DNA from: Phellopilus nigrolimitatus
Taxonomy: Eukaryota > Basidiomycota > Agaricomycetes > Hymenochaetales > Hymenochaetaceae
Assembly (NCBI GenBank): GCA_021029095.1
Contig: JAJOHG010000005.1
Location: forward strand, 868,001-932,000
Reading direction: 5' to 3'
Length of the DNA: 64,000 nucleotides
The notes under the pieces were generated by a model. The model had not been told where the DNA came from, ran no database searches, and worked only from the letters and a program-made list of their open reading frames with translations. Made by a program: the position numbers and the translations under genes. Positions 40,497 to 51,099 of the stretch are shown here, in pieces (position 1 is the stretch's first letter; every line of letters begins with the position of its first letter).

Positions 40497-42509
40497 ATGC
40501 CCGCAGCAATGTCCACCCTCTACGTCCCCGTGCTTATCGCCGGCATGATCCTCACCGTACGTCGTTCTCTGTCTCCCATGGTCTCACTCTGACCACTCAC
40601 AGGGGTCCAGCAACTCCCTCTGGAGCAAATGGCAGGTCCGTCGTTAGATTACCGTGGCGGCGTCGACCACCCATTCACTTAGTCTCCATGCTAACTTTAT
40701 CCCATGACAGGACATGCAATGTGTCGAGAACTGCGACGACCCCGACTCGCGTAATCACGTTCTCTACGAGCAGCCAGTCTGGCAGACCCTTCAAATGTTC
40801 CGTGAGTGTTCCCAACAGTCTCGCCCTTCGCGCCTCCCTCTTACTTTCTTCTCCGCCCCAGTCGGTGAAATGCTATGTCCGTCCAAGGCTGTCCTATGGC
40901 ATGTCCCGTACATCATCGCTCCCTTCTGACTTCGCTCTTCTCCGGAATAGGCTTCCTTCCCGTCATCTATTCTCTCCTCCGCACACGCTTCACGCCTGCA
41001 GTCCAACTTCCTCCCGATTCTGTCGATGATCCTGCGAATGCTGATACCTCGAAGCCGACTATCAAGGCTCAGCCGTTGCGCGGATACAAGGTGCTCCTCT
41101 TATGGCTCCCCGCCGCATGCGATCTCACCGGCACAACGGTCCGTATATCGTTTTCATTCATTCACTCGCTGGCTCTCTTACCGACGCAACTCCAAGTAGC
41201 TGATGAACGTCGGTCTTCTCTATACACCCGTCTCGATATATCAAATGACGCGCGGGGCGCTTGTCCTATTCGTGGGAATTCTAAGCGTTCTCTTCCTCCA
41301 CCGTCGGCTCTGGTTCTACCAGTAAGTGTACCTACCACACTCGTCCTTGTTCTTTGTGTACTTCTCTTCCTCGTTACTGATCATGCTTCCCGCAGATGGC
41401 TTTCGCTCGTGACCGTCATGTTAGGTTTGTCTTAACTTGCGCTCGATGGTTTACGCGTGAACCCGCTTGCGTGATCGTATCTGCTCCCGCTCATTTTGGA
41501 AGAAATGTGTCTCATGAATTTTTGGTTACCGCAGGAGTGTCTATTGTCGGATTAAGTGGGTCTATGGTTAAAGATACGATCAAAGAAACAGCCGTGGATG
41601 TTTTGCACGCTCTTTCATCGTCGTCATTACTGGGTCCTCGGTCCGCAGATCTGCCGGGCCCAGAACCAATTGACAGGCCGGAACCTACAAAAGTCCTAGT
41701 GGGCGTGTTCTTCATACTTTTCGCTCAAATCTTGTAAGCAACTTAGCCCAACTTTGTCCTCATCTGCTAAGCTATCTTTGTATGCGAACTCGTAGCACAG
41801 CAACTCAGTTCGTGGTCGAGGAGAAAATAATGAGCCGTTACTCCGTTGCGCCGCTGGTCGCCGTCGGCTTCGAGGGGCTTTTCGGCTTCCTTACCATAGT
41901 CATCTTCATGCCCGTCCTCGGTCTCCTCGCAGACCGTTCGACGTTTTTCGACCTGCCGCGTGGATGGCACCAGATGATCGACACGCCTTCCGTTTTGTGG
42001 TCTGGCGTCGCTATTGCGTGCAGCATCGCGCTGTTCAACTTCTTCGGGCTGAGCGTGACCCGGCACGTCTCCGCGACTGCACGCAGTCTGACAGACACGT
42101 GCCGCACACTTAGCATCTGGCTTGTTTCGCTTGCGCTTGGCTGGGAGCACTTCCTCTGGCCGATCTCGGTCCTCCAGGTGCTCGGCTTTTCGCTGCTTGT
42201 GTATGTGTATTTCCCTTTCTTCTTTCTTCGATCGAAGAACTATGAACTGAGAAGAACTGGAAACTGTGTGCTGATTTGTCTCTTCCATTCTTCTTTAATA
42301 TTTAGCTACGGAACGGTGCGCTCTCCCGGCTCTTCACCCCGATTTCATTCCTGTAAAGCGCTAACCTGCCATCGATATAGTTCCTCTTTAACAGCCTGGT
42401 GAACCCGCCCAAGTGCCTCGTGCCGCACTCCGACTCTGAGTCAGTGGAAGAGTCACAAGATCTAGAGGACCCAGAGGGGCGCGCGCTCGTCGTGGAAGAC
42501 TGCGCTTGA
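40497..42509 (+). CDS. SLC35F6-like drug/metabolite-superfamily carrier
   Basis: A multi-span membrane carrier resembling human SLC35F6 of the nucleotide-sugar/DMT group; substrate unknown. I infer eleven exons: 40497-40556, 40603-40635, 40711-40801, 40862-40876 (15 nt), 40951-41138, 41200-41321, 41396-41424, 41535-41733, 41796-42200, 42306-42315 (10 nt) and 42381-42509. They give 426 residues with all phases matching. Diagnostic stretches: MSTLYVPVLIAGMILTGSSN, LGEMLCFLPVIYSL, LWLPAACDLTGTTLMNVGL, IYQMTRGALVLFVGILSVL, QFVVEEKIMSRY, VGFEGLFGFLTIVIFMP and RTLSIWLVSLALGWE. About ten hydrophobic segments are visible. The tail is acidic. In animals SLC35F6 is lysosomal/mitochondrial; location here is not shown by the sequence. 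Confidence 0.85.
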
Positions 42510-43425
42510 GGAGACGGCAGTGCTGCCTGCGGACCTTGGCAGGAGCGGATACGATGTTGTGCCGCCGCACAGCGCTAGTGAGAACCCAAGCCGTTAGAAA
42601 CGACTAGACTGGCGACGAGTAGCCACAGCGGCGCAAATGCGGACGAGATCTGGGTCTCGTTTTTTCGGATTCGGTTTCCGTCGGACGGATTCCTGGTGAA
42701 CATTTGGCTGTATTGCCCGAGACTCGCGCTCGCGCTGTCAGGACATTCCCAAACTACATACATACATATGCATGATACTTCCGTCACACCCGATGTATAA
42801 TAGTTTAATTTACATGGCATGCACTTCTTCAATTATGCAACGCGTCGATTTAGACTCGTCGAACGCTCCGAGGGAGGGTTCTGGGGCGTGCTACTATCTT
42901 TCGTTACTTCTGGGATGCGAACTTGGGCGAAGCGGGGAAGGAAGGAAGAGGATGCTGCCGGGGAGCGGCGCTTGTCAAAAGACTCAAACGGCATTTGCAA
43001 ATTGGCGTGGATGTGACGGAATCAAGATAAAAAAATTCTGGAGTGGGTGCGCAGCAGGAGCTAGCTCGCCGCTAGAAGGCAGGGCGTGCATAACTGGGAG
43101 TGTCTAGCGCGGCATGTGTTGCTATCGTGAAATTGCATGTAGACATAAGAGGAGTTCTGTGGAAGGGCGATGTCGACGTCGACTCGGAACGCGCGCGCGA
43201 CTGTCGGCCCCGGCTTGCGCGTGTCGAATCGCGTCTTGCCGAAATGTGATCGAAACTGCCAGTGCCAAGGCTCCAACGCGATCGGCGCCTGTACGCACTC
43301 AACCAGCAGGTACGCTAAGCCTACGCTGCTGCGAGGCCCCTTCGCAATTATCTAATGTCGGTTTGCAGCCAACGTACTCGGCGCGACTCCGCCGCAACTT
43401 CAAGTGCCCACCGCCAGCGCCAGCC
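42510..43425. other. Intergenic region before CBP4
   Basis: 0.9 kb with no supported gene. It contains a CATACATACATATGCATG-type short repeat near 42756-42774 and the GC-rich upstream region of CBP4. Confidence 0.45.
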
Positions 43426-44504
43426 ATGTCAGGCGGGATGCCATGGGTAAAGGTCTCCGCAGCCATAGGCGGTTGTACGTGCCCCTTCTCTTCTCCTCCC
43501 TCCTCTTCCCTTCTCCCTTCTCCCTTCCCCATTTTTCTCTTTCTCCCCCCAGTTCCTGCTCCGCAACTCCGGCGTTTTCATTCGCTTGTTTCTCCGTGCG
43601 CGCGTTCCTCCCCCCTCCCCCTCTTTGCGCTTCGCAGGCCCCCCTTCGCGCTGCTTGCGGAGGACAAGCATGCCTATACGCGTTTGCGTTTGCGTTTCCC
43701 CGCCGCTGCCTCTGCCGTCGCCCCCGTTCCTGGCTTCCGCTTCCCTGCCCGTGCAACGCTTCTCCCCGCTGATCTTGCTCCTTTTCCCTTTTTCTCGACG
43801 CCCCCCCCCTGCTTTCTTTCACACCTGGCTCGACGCGGCCGTGGCTAAAAACGGACGGCGTGCACTGCCGTGCGGTCGCGCGCGCGAACGTGCAGGCCTC
43901 GGGGTTGGCTACGTTCTCATGCGCGGTATGTCTTGTCTTTTCTCTCTCATGGCCTAGCTAGCGGGCGCTGTGTGTGTGTGTGTGTGTGTGGCTGACGTGT
44001 CTGCCGCCGTTTTCCCAGCCGTGACGCCCACGCCCGAGCAGCTGTACAGCGTGCGTCATAGATCAATTTTAGCGGACTAAATTTGTGAATCGCACAATTT
44101 CCTGAAAATAATAATTTTATTTTTTGGATGAACAGAAAATGTCCCCGGACCTGCGCCGCAAGGTCGACGCGTCGCGCGCGCAACGGATGGCCGCTGAGGC
44201 CGCCGTGCAGCAGCAGTTCGGCGCGCAAACTCAGGTGCGTTGTTTGGAATATACCACGCAGGATGATTTGTTACCTTCGCACACATACCCTTTACTTATT
44301 CTATTTTATTTTACATCCTCTTCGTCTTCCCTTCATGCGTTTGCTCTACGTCCCTTCGCTCCCATTTGAATTTGATCTTCACCTCCACCCACCGCTTCCA
44401 CCAATTCCACCCCGCTAAAAACCGTCCGACTGAACTCCCCCCTGCAGGCCGCTATCGCCGACCCGGACGCGCAGAAGCCAGTCTGGGCAGAGCAGCGCAA
44501 GTAG
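43426..44504 (+). CDS. CBP4: Cbp4-like assembly factor for ubiquinol-cytochrome c reductase
   Basis: A small single-span inner-mitochondrial-membrane protein needed to assemble complex III; in yeast Cbp4 stabilises newly made cytochrome b with Cbp3-Cbp6. Exons: 43426-43474, 43896-43925, 44019-44050, 44136-44234 and 44448-44504, giving 88 residues in frame. The N-terminus (MPWVKVSAAIGG, then GVGYVLMRAV) forms the membrane span. The family signature follows directly: TPTPEQLYSKMSPDLRRKVD, then a charged helix and the end WAEQRK. The first intron is unusually long (421 nt) and pyrimidine-rich. The second intron holds a TG microsatellite. The product is shorter than ascomycete Cbp4 but keeps the core. 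Confidence 0.82.
43969..43990. repeat. (TG)11 microsatellite in a CBP4 intron
   Basis: Eleven uninterrupted TG units, ending 28 bases before the next exon at 44019. It lies in the upstream part of the acceptor region and is likely to vary in length between strains. Confidence 0.9.
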
Positions 44505-45596
44505 CCGCGCGCGCGAAAACCGAGCCCGCACCGCCGTTTCCTGGATAACCAAAAAAACAAAAAACCCCTAGTTTTCTTCTCCCTCCATCTGCTCTGCTCT
44601 GCTAAGATATTGGCTTTCAGAGAAGCCAACAGCACTGCGGTGTGACTGCGTGAGCTGCTTCGCTCGCATATACTTGCCCAGAGCCGCTCGCTGCCTCGCC
44701 TCCCAATGTGTAAATTTACGCGTCGCTCTAATGTTTATTATATTATTTTCTTCCCCCTCTTCGTGTGCAATCGGCGGAGTGAATGAATTCTCGAAGCAAT
44801 TGGAAACTCGCTCTTCAATCTTACGGCCGCGGGCAAGCAAATGAACGGTCGCCTCGATAATTGGACGGACTACAACAGGCTCTGTTAGAATACGCGCACG
44901 GCGAGATCTACGCCTTTTCGTGATGTATGGCCGCAGATCTCTTGCCATCCAAGCACCGCATACGCAACGCACGCCCGACATTTCTCCGGGGCAAGCAGCC
45001 TGTCTTCGCTGATCACGAAGACGCACATCCCCGGCGCCCTGCGGCGTCGGCAGGCGCCACAACCGTTCACCCAGCGGGCGAGACGCATTTCTCGCGTGCG
45101 CAATCTCTCCGTCCGACGGGATCGAGCGCTTATCTAACTTCTAGCGTTTCCGCCAAGCGTGCGTCGCGGGGGCGACGAGCCTAAGTGCATACATATCGCT
45201 GCTCTCGGCTTGGATTCTGGATGCGGCTAGCTTGGAGGCGTGCGGCGGCGTTCGCCGGGATACCTACCCTACCCTGGGCGAAGGCGAAAGTCTCTGCGCG
45301 CGGCGGGGCGCGCGGGCCGGGGGAGATAGTCACGGGGCTTGTTTTGCGCAGGCTCAGTGGCCTTGAGCCCGCTGATGACCGCAGAGTGTGGCTTGGCTAC
45401 GGAACCTCGTATGGTTCTATGCTCATGCGCAATTTCGGCGAGAATGAAACGCTTGCCCGTCGTTAGTTTTCGAGCCTTATACCTATTATTTATTAGTCGC
45501 GATCTTTTTCAGGGAGGCGGGATTTGTGGCTGGCAGGCGCAGCTGCGCGCATTTTCTTTCAGACGGGTACACAGTGCGTATACGTATATATACATT
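44505..45596. other. Convergent gap between CBP4 and SHQ1
   Basis: 1.1 kb between two 3' ends. Several short frames are present on both strands but none has a recognisable domain. No gene is supported. Confidence 0.5.
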
Positions 45597-47593
45597 TTAA
45601 TGCTTAGTCGCAGAAGTCTGCAATGACACCGAGCCCGAGTCAGACGAGGACGAGGACGAGGACGAGGCTCCAGACGACGATAGCGTCGAGGACGAGGACG
45701 AGGACGAGGACGGGGAACTCGACGCGTCGGAGGCTGCGTCGGCGCCATCCGAGCCGTCGCCGCCCGCCTCGGACTCGTCGTCGCTGTCGGGCGCGCGCGC
45801 GGCCTGCTGCCGCGCCGCAGCCTCCAGCTCGACGAGGTCCCAGCCGACGCTCCGCTTGTCGAAGCGTGTGCCTGCGAGCGCCTGCCCCAGCCCGCGAAGC
45901 ATCTCCTCGCTGGATAGAGAATGTTAGAAGACGATGAGGATGCAGAGTGGAGGTTTGGGACGATCAGGATGGGGTGATGAAACGGGTGTACAGGGAACAG
46001 ATCATAAGGGGTAGATACCCATTGAATAAGAGGACTGAGAGATGAAGATGAAAGGCGGGCCAAGTGAGCTCACCTCGCATCGCTCGCGACCCATCGGCAG
46101 AAGTCGTCGACCCATATCTTGCTGTAGATATAGTACACCTCGTGGTGGTCCAGGACCCTCTTCGTCGCAAACAAGGCGCGGAGGACGGCACGCCGTCCGT
46201 GGCCGAGCACGGTGCACACATCCCGCAGGCAGCGCTCCGCCAAGGCGAAAGAGCGGTAGAGCGGGAACGCGAGTGCGCGCCTGATCGACGGCGTCAGCGC
46301 GCTCTGAATGTCTGCGGACGTGAATGTCAGGGGTGTTCCGGTTGGGGGCGCATACGGGGGCGGGTCGAGAGCGGTGAAAGCGGGTGTGAGGGAGCAAATC
46401 GTCCATGCGCTCTCCGGTGTCGGGTCGTTTTGCGTTGTTCGCGCATCGTAGGCATACGAGAAGAGGATTGACATCAGTGTCAGATAGAGGCCGTGTTTTT
46501 GCAGCGGTGTTGCTAAGTCTGAAATTAAACCAACCATTATATTATATTCCACCTTCAGACTCTAAAAAACTATACTTGCATTCTTTTCGTGGTAAGCGCA
46601 GCATTTCTGCATTCTCCTCCTCAGTGAAGACTAAGGGATTGCTGAGGTCAGGTGAGCATGGAGCTTCTGGAGGGGGCCTGTACGCTATGATTTCTTGGAT
46701 ATATTCATCGTCAACAAAATCAGCCCTGCAATTCGACATTAAATTAAATTAAATTAGAGATCTGCAATAATACTAATAATGAAGTGCACACTCACATGTA
46801 ATATTCCTCGTCCCATTTTTCTTCTTCGTGCTTCAATCGTCTCAGCCGCCGCTCCTCTTCAGTCAGCTTTTCGGCCTCGTCACCGAGCTCATTTACCTCA
46901 TTCTCGGTGAGGGCAACATGGCTAAAGTAACCGGTATATGCGTTCAAGAACCCGTACCGGCGCTCCGTCGATATTTGAACCGAGTAAGGCAGAGGTGATT
47001 GAGGAGTCTGTTGAGGAATCTGCCAATCGTTTTCGGCGGCTGTTAAGTCGAAATAAAATCAATACCGATAGATATATTCGGTCGAACCGGTGTACGCACC
47101 TTGCAGAACCTCTCGTTGATCCAGACTCAACTGCTTTGTCGCCTCCGCAAGATCAATTTCCGCAGTTTGCGGCACTTCTTCTGCATCTTCTGAATCAAGG
47201 ACCTCGATGGCGGGCTGAGGCGCGGGCTCGTCGCGTTTGGGCGGAGCCAGGAGTTTCGCAAGTACGTCCAGGTCCTTGAAGTCCTCCCCGGGGATAGCTT
47301 TTGTCAACGTCACCGTCAGATTACCAGATGCGGGGTCGTATGCAGCACAGGATGCGTCATCCTCGACGATCTCGCCGGGGAAATCGAGGCGCAGGAAGTA
47401 CGGGCTTATATGCACGGAGAAGAGCGAGCCGTCGACGTGCAGCTCGACATCGGATGCCTGTCTGGCGGGAGCCCAAGTGAGGATGTGGAAGCCCTAGGCG
47501 ATGCTTTGATGCACTTACACGCACGGCCGGCACGTATATGCGCACGACCACCGCCGCCGCGGTCTGCGAACAGGTGAAGCGCGGAGTGATCAT
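45597..47593 (-). CDS. SHQ1: Shq1, H/ACA ribonucleoprotein assembly chaperone
   Basis: Binds the pseudouridine synthase Cbf5/dyskerin during H/ACA RNP assembly. Exons: 47593-47519, 47457-47100, 47039-46796, 46725-46580, 46518-46074 and 45909-45597; 526 residues. The N-terminal CS domain begins MITPRFTCSQTAAAVVVRIY and continues SLFSVHISPYFLRLDFPGEI. The Shq1-specific helical domain includes YGFLNAYTGYFSHV, NEVNELGDEAEKLTEEERR, FVDDEYIQEIIAY, LTLMSILFSYAYDARTTQND and YYIYSKIWVDDFCRW. The C-terminus is a Ser-rich tract from GAC/GAG-type triplet repeats (about 45620-45770). The intron 46579-46519 starts GCAAGT: using GC at 46579 keeps frame (RKEYLATPLQKH), whereas the nearby GT does not. The start at 47593 matches the usual family N-terminus; an upstream in-frame ATG at 47626 exists. 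Confidence 0.9.
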
Positions 47594-47889
47594 CTCTGTC
47601 GGAGTATCAGTGCCGAGCAAGATCAAAGATTGTTAACAGCCCAGATGGCATGCGCCACTAGCAAAAGACAACAGTCCGACCAGATCAGCTTTCTGTGACT
47701 GTTCCGTGCTCGTCGTCGTCGTCGATGAGTCCATAGCAGCTCCGAGCTGCCATCGGAGATTTTCATGTAGGTTGCCGGAAAAATGCCGGGATCTGGCAGG
47801 ATCTCAAGTTAATATTTGTTTATGTAATCAAGGTGCGACTAATTATAAAGCTCGCGATCGACTTTTGACTCTACAGTTCGTACTGACCT
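47594..47889. promoter_or_regulatory. Divergent promoter, SHQ1 / TRP2
   Basis: 296 bases between outward-facing start codons. I see no obvious TATA box or Gcn4-type TGACTCA site. No coding region is supported. Confidence 0.45.
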
Positions 47890-49648
47890 ATGGATCCTCA
47901 GGTGAGAATAAATGCGTGAAATATAACATCATTGGAGACATGACAGACTTTCTTTTCAGTCTTTGGCACCTCACCCGCCGCTCTCGACAGTCGAGCAGCT
48001 TATCCTTCACGAAAAGCGCGGAAATTGTGTCCCAGTATTCGTCCAGCTTCCGGCAGACTTATTGACACCATGTACTGCGTACCTACGCATAGCGAAGGAC
48101 TCGAAGTACAGTTTTTTGCTCGAATCTGTGATCGCAGGGGAAAATATTGCTAGATACAGCTTCATCGGGAGTGGTGAGTACTCCAGACCCTGAGTTTATG
48201 CTACAGGAATATTGACCGTGTTACATTGTACGCAGATCCTAACAAGGTCATCAGGACGGGACCAAGGGAAGACGCTACAGGCGACCCGATGACCGTACTG
48301 CAGAAAGAGCTCGCGTCCTACCGCTACATCAAGATTCCTGAGGTGCCTACATTTACGGGCGGGGCCATCGGCTACGTCTCGTATGACTGCATCCAGTACT
48401 TCGAGCCCAAGACGGCCTGCGAGCTGAAGGACACGCTCGAAATCCCCGAGGCGTTCTTCATGCTCGCAGACACGCTCGTCGTGTACGACCACCTGTACCA
48501 GAACATCAAGGTCGTGTCGCACGTCTTCGCGCCGCCGAACTCGCCGCAGATCAACCTCGCGTTCGTGTACCAGACGGCAGTCGAGAAGGCTCGCAGGCTC
48601 GCGCGCATATTGCTATCCTCGGAGCCGGTGCCTGTACCGCTGCAGGCGCCGATTGTGACCGGTCAAAACGCGACGTCGAATGTGGGCAAGGACGGGTACG
48701 AGGCGTTCGTGACGAAGCTGAAGCAGCACATCGTTGCTGGCAACATCATCCAGGCTGTCCCCTCGCAGCGCCTTGCGCGTCCGACAACTCTACACCCGTT
48801 CAATGCGTACAGACACTTAAGACAAGTAAATCCGAGTCCATACATGTTCTACGTGGACTGTGGAGACGTTCAAATCGTGGGTGCGAGCCCCGAGACGTTG
48901 TGCAAGGTTGAGAAGAACAAGGTATATAATCATGCGATTGCAGGCACAACAAAGAGAGGAAAGACTCCTGAGGGTGAGTCAATATATATTCTTTGATATT
49001 TTTTTTTTCTAAGTAAAAGGACTGATCAGACCTCTCCCCTTTTTCCTTCATCCCCCTTCTTACTAGAGGACGAGCGACTAGGAAACGAGCTTCAATCATC
49101 AGAAAAGGATCGTTCGGAGCACATCATGCTTGTCGACCTTGCACGCAATGATGTCAATCGGGTCTGTCAGGCCCAGACAGTAAAGGTGGACCACCTGATG
49201 CGGGTCGAGAAATTCAGCCACGTCATACACCTAACATCGCAAGTGTCAGGGCACCTGAGAGATGGTCTGACAAGGCTCGTTTACGTTCTTTTGCCTAGCT
49301 ATGGTTTGCAAGCATACTCACGTCACCTCTAGGTTCGACGCCTTCCGCTCGATCTTCCCCGCCGGTACCGTTTCGGGAGCGCCGAAGATCAAGGCCATCG
49401 AGCTCGTGTCGTCGCTGGAGCGCGAGAGGCGCGGCGTCTATGCGGGCGCGGTCGGCCGCTGGGACTTCGCGGACGATGAGATGGACGTGTGCATCGCGAT
49501 CCGCACAATGGTGTTCAAAAATGGCATTGCATATCTCCAGGCGGGCGGCGGAATTGTCTTTGACAGCGTTGAGGAAGACGAGTACACCGAGACTCTGAAC
49601 AAGTTGATGGGGAATATGAAGGCTCTGGAGGCAGCAGAAGGCAAGTAA
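47890..49648 (+). CDS. TRP2: Anthranilate synthase component I
   Basis: Converts chorismate to anthranilate, the first committed step of tryptophan synthesis, with ammonia supplied by the glutamine amidotransferase subunit. Exons: 47890-47901 (only four codons, MDPQ), 47960-48173, 48236-48973, 49067-49274 and 49333-49648; 495 residues. The N-terminal domain has the feedback-site region [19 protein letters not shown]. The chorismate-binding domain carries [83 protein letters not shown] and [12 protein letters not shown]; catalytic residues look intact. The intron 49275-49332 starts with GCTCGT; no GT donor nearby keeps the frame. Fungal pathway neighbours are not in this window. Confidence 0.95.
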
Positions 49649-49846
49649 TGTCCCTTTTCTCCAACCATGTTCTCTGGGCCTGATTTACGTTCTTCATCCA
49701 GATCATTGGTTTAAAATTCAACAGGCGCAGACGCAGGCGTCTGCACCCTCATAACTTCATCGGCCACGTAAATTAATGTATGAGATATTGATTAATGCAT
49801 TGGAAGCCCCATGAAATGTATGCAAGAAAAAGAAAAGGCGGCAGCG

Positions 49847-50888
49847 TCACATCGCGTCCTGAGCTTCAGCTACTTCTGCCTGAAAACGTCTAAGTACCTG
49901 GGCACCCTCGCTGTTGTATTCTCGGCTAGCTTGTTCCCTCGCTGCTTCTATTCGACGCTGCTCCTCCTTCCGAATCTCGATACCTTCCCGCCCTGCGATG
50001 CTCAGCACACCGGCAACAAGCTCTGCTGTCCGCGTGCTCTCATCGTTAGCGGGGATAGCGTACATGACGATACGCGGGTCGACATTCGAGTCGATGATTC
50101 CAATTGTTGGAATATGCTCAATGGCAGCCTCCCGGATGGCAGGCATGTTCGCAAGCGGGTTCAGAATGACGAGTAGGTCAGGGATAATTTTTGTGGTCTC
50201 GACCGTGTGCTGTCCGAAGTGGTGTTGGCGGTTTGTAAGGGTGCCAGGGAGCCATTTATCGCCGACGTAGTAGCTCTGCACGCCCATACGCTCGGAGGCT
50301 TTTTTGACGGCGCCACGGATGTCGGGGCGCGTGCCGATGAAAACGACGGTGCCGCCGGCTGCGGCGACGGAGCGGGTGAGGTTCGCGGCGCGGCGGAGCA
50401 TAGGCACGGTGTGGTCGAGGTCGATGAGAGTAATGCCGGCACGGGTGCCGTAGGCATAGGGCATAAAGTTCTGGTTGAGGAGAGAGGTGGAGTGGCCAAG
50501 GTGGGCGCCGGCTGCGATGAGGGCGGAAAGGGTGAGCTGGCCGGGGGCGGGCGGGCGGTGGAGGGAATGGTGCGGCTGCCATGTATTGTCGCGCGTCTGG
50601 GCGGAGCCGTACTGCGAGTAGTGATCGACTATAAAAAATAAGTGAGCACAATAGTCTGGTCGGGCTACAGAGAGACGTACGGTAGACCCTGTCCGTTGCG
50701 CGTGCAGCTTGGAATTCGGACCAGTCGTCCTGCGTCTTGAGCGGCGCGTCCATCGGGATGCCGGTCACTATTGAGCGTGTCGAAGCTGGCGTCCGCACGC
50801 TCGACGACGATGACGATGACGGCGAGGTCCCTGCAGCGCGACGTGAGCGCCAGCAGCCATGGCAAAGCTGCCTGGCTCTTGATTGCAT
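49847..50888 (-). CDS. MRP4: Mitochondrial small ribosomal subunit protein uS2m
   Basis: Mitochondrial homologue of bacterial ribosomal protein S2. Two exons, 50888-50681 and 50628-49847, give 329 residues. The N-terminal 70 residues are Arg/Ser-rich with few acids, as expected for a mitochondrial targeting sequence. The S2 domain begins LTLSALIAAGAHLGHSTSLL and continues FMPYAYGTRAGITLIDLDHT, GGTVVFIGTRPDIRGAV, LPGTLTN, PDLLVILNPLAN, AAIEHIPTIGIIDSNVDPR and MYAIPANDESTRTAELVAG. All of these are standard S2 signatures. The C-terminus is a charged helix. It converges closely on TRP2, with 198 bases between the two stop codons. Confidence 0.93.
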
Positions 50889-51099
50889 GGTAACTTGGAA
50901 AAAGTGCAGTCTGCAGAGATCGCAATTGGCCAGATCGCCCAGTCCGAAAGAGGGAGAAATATTATGTCAGCAACTTTCAGATCACAAATTTTTCTCGTCG
51001 GCGGCGTCTACGTTGTGCACTCACCATCCGGCTCTCAGCGCAAGAGCTCTCCTCCCGCCTTCCTTTCCACCCTCTTTTCCTTTTTCCAAAAAATCAAAA
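50889..51099. promoter_or_regulatory. Divergent promoter, uS2m / Ssb Hsp70
   Basis: Only 211 bases separate the two start codons. The right part is a CT-rich leader ending in CCAAAAAATCAAAA before the Hsp70 ATG. I see no clear heat-shock element (nGAAnnTTCn), which fits a growth-linked Ssb gene rather than a stress-induced Ssa gene. Confidence 0.45.

Noticed and set aside
40862..40876. Longer exon reading through 40862-40929 in the carrier gene
   Set aside because: The open frame continues only to an early stop and loses the conserved CFLPVIYSL join that the 15-nt exon provides.
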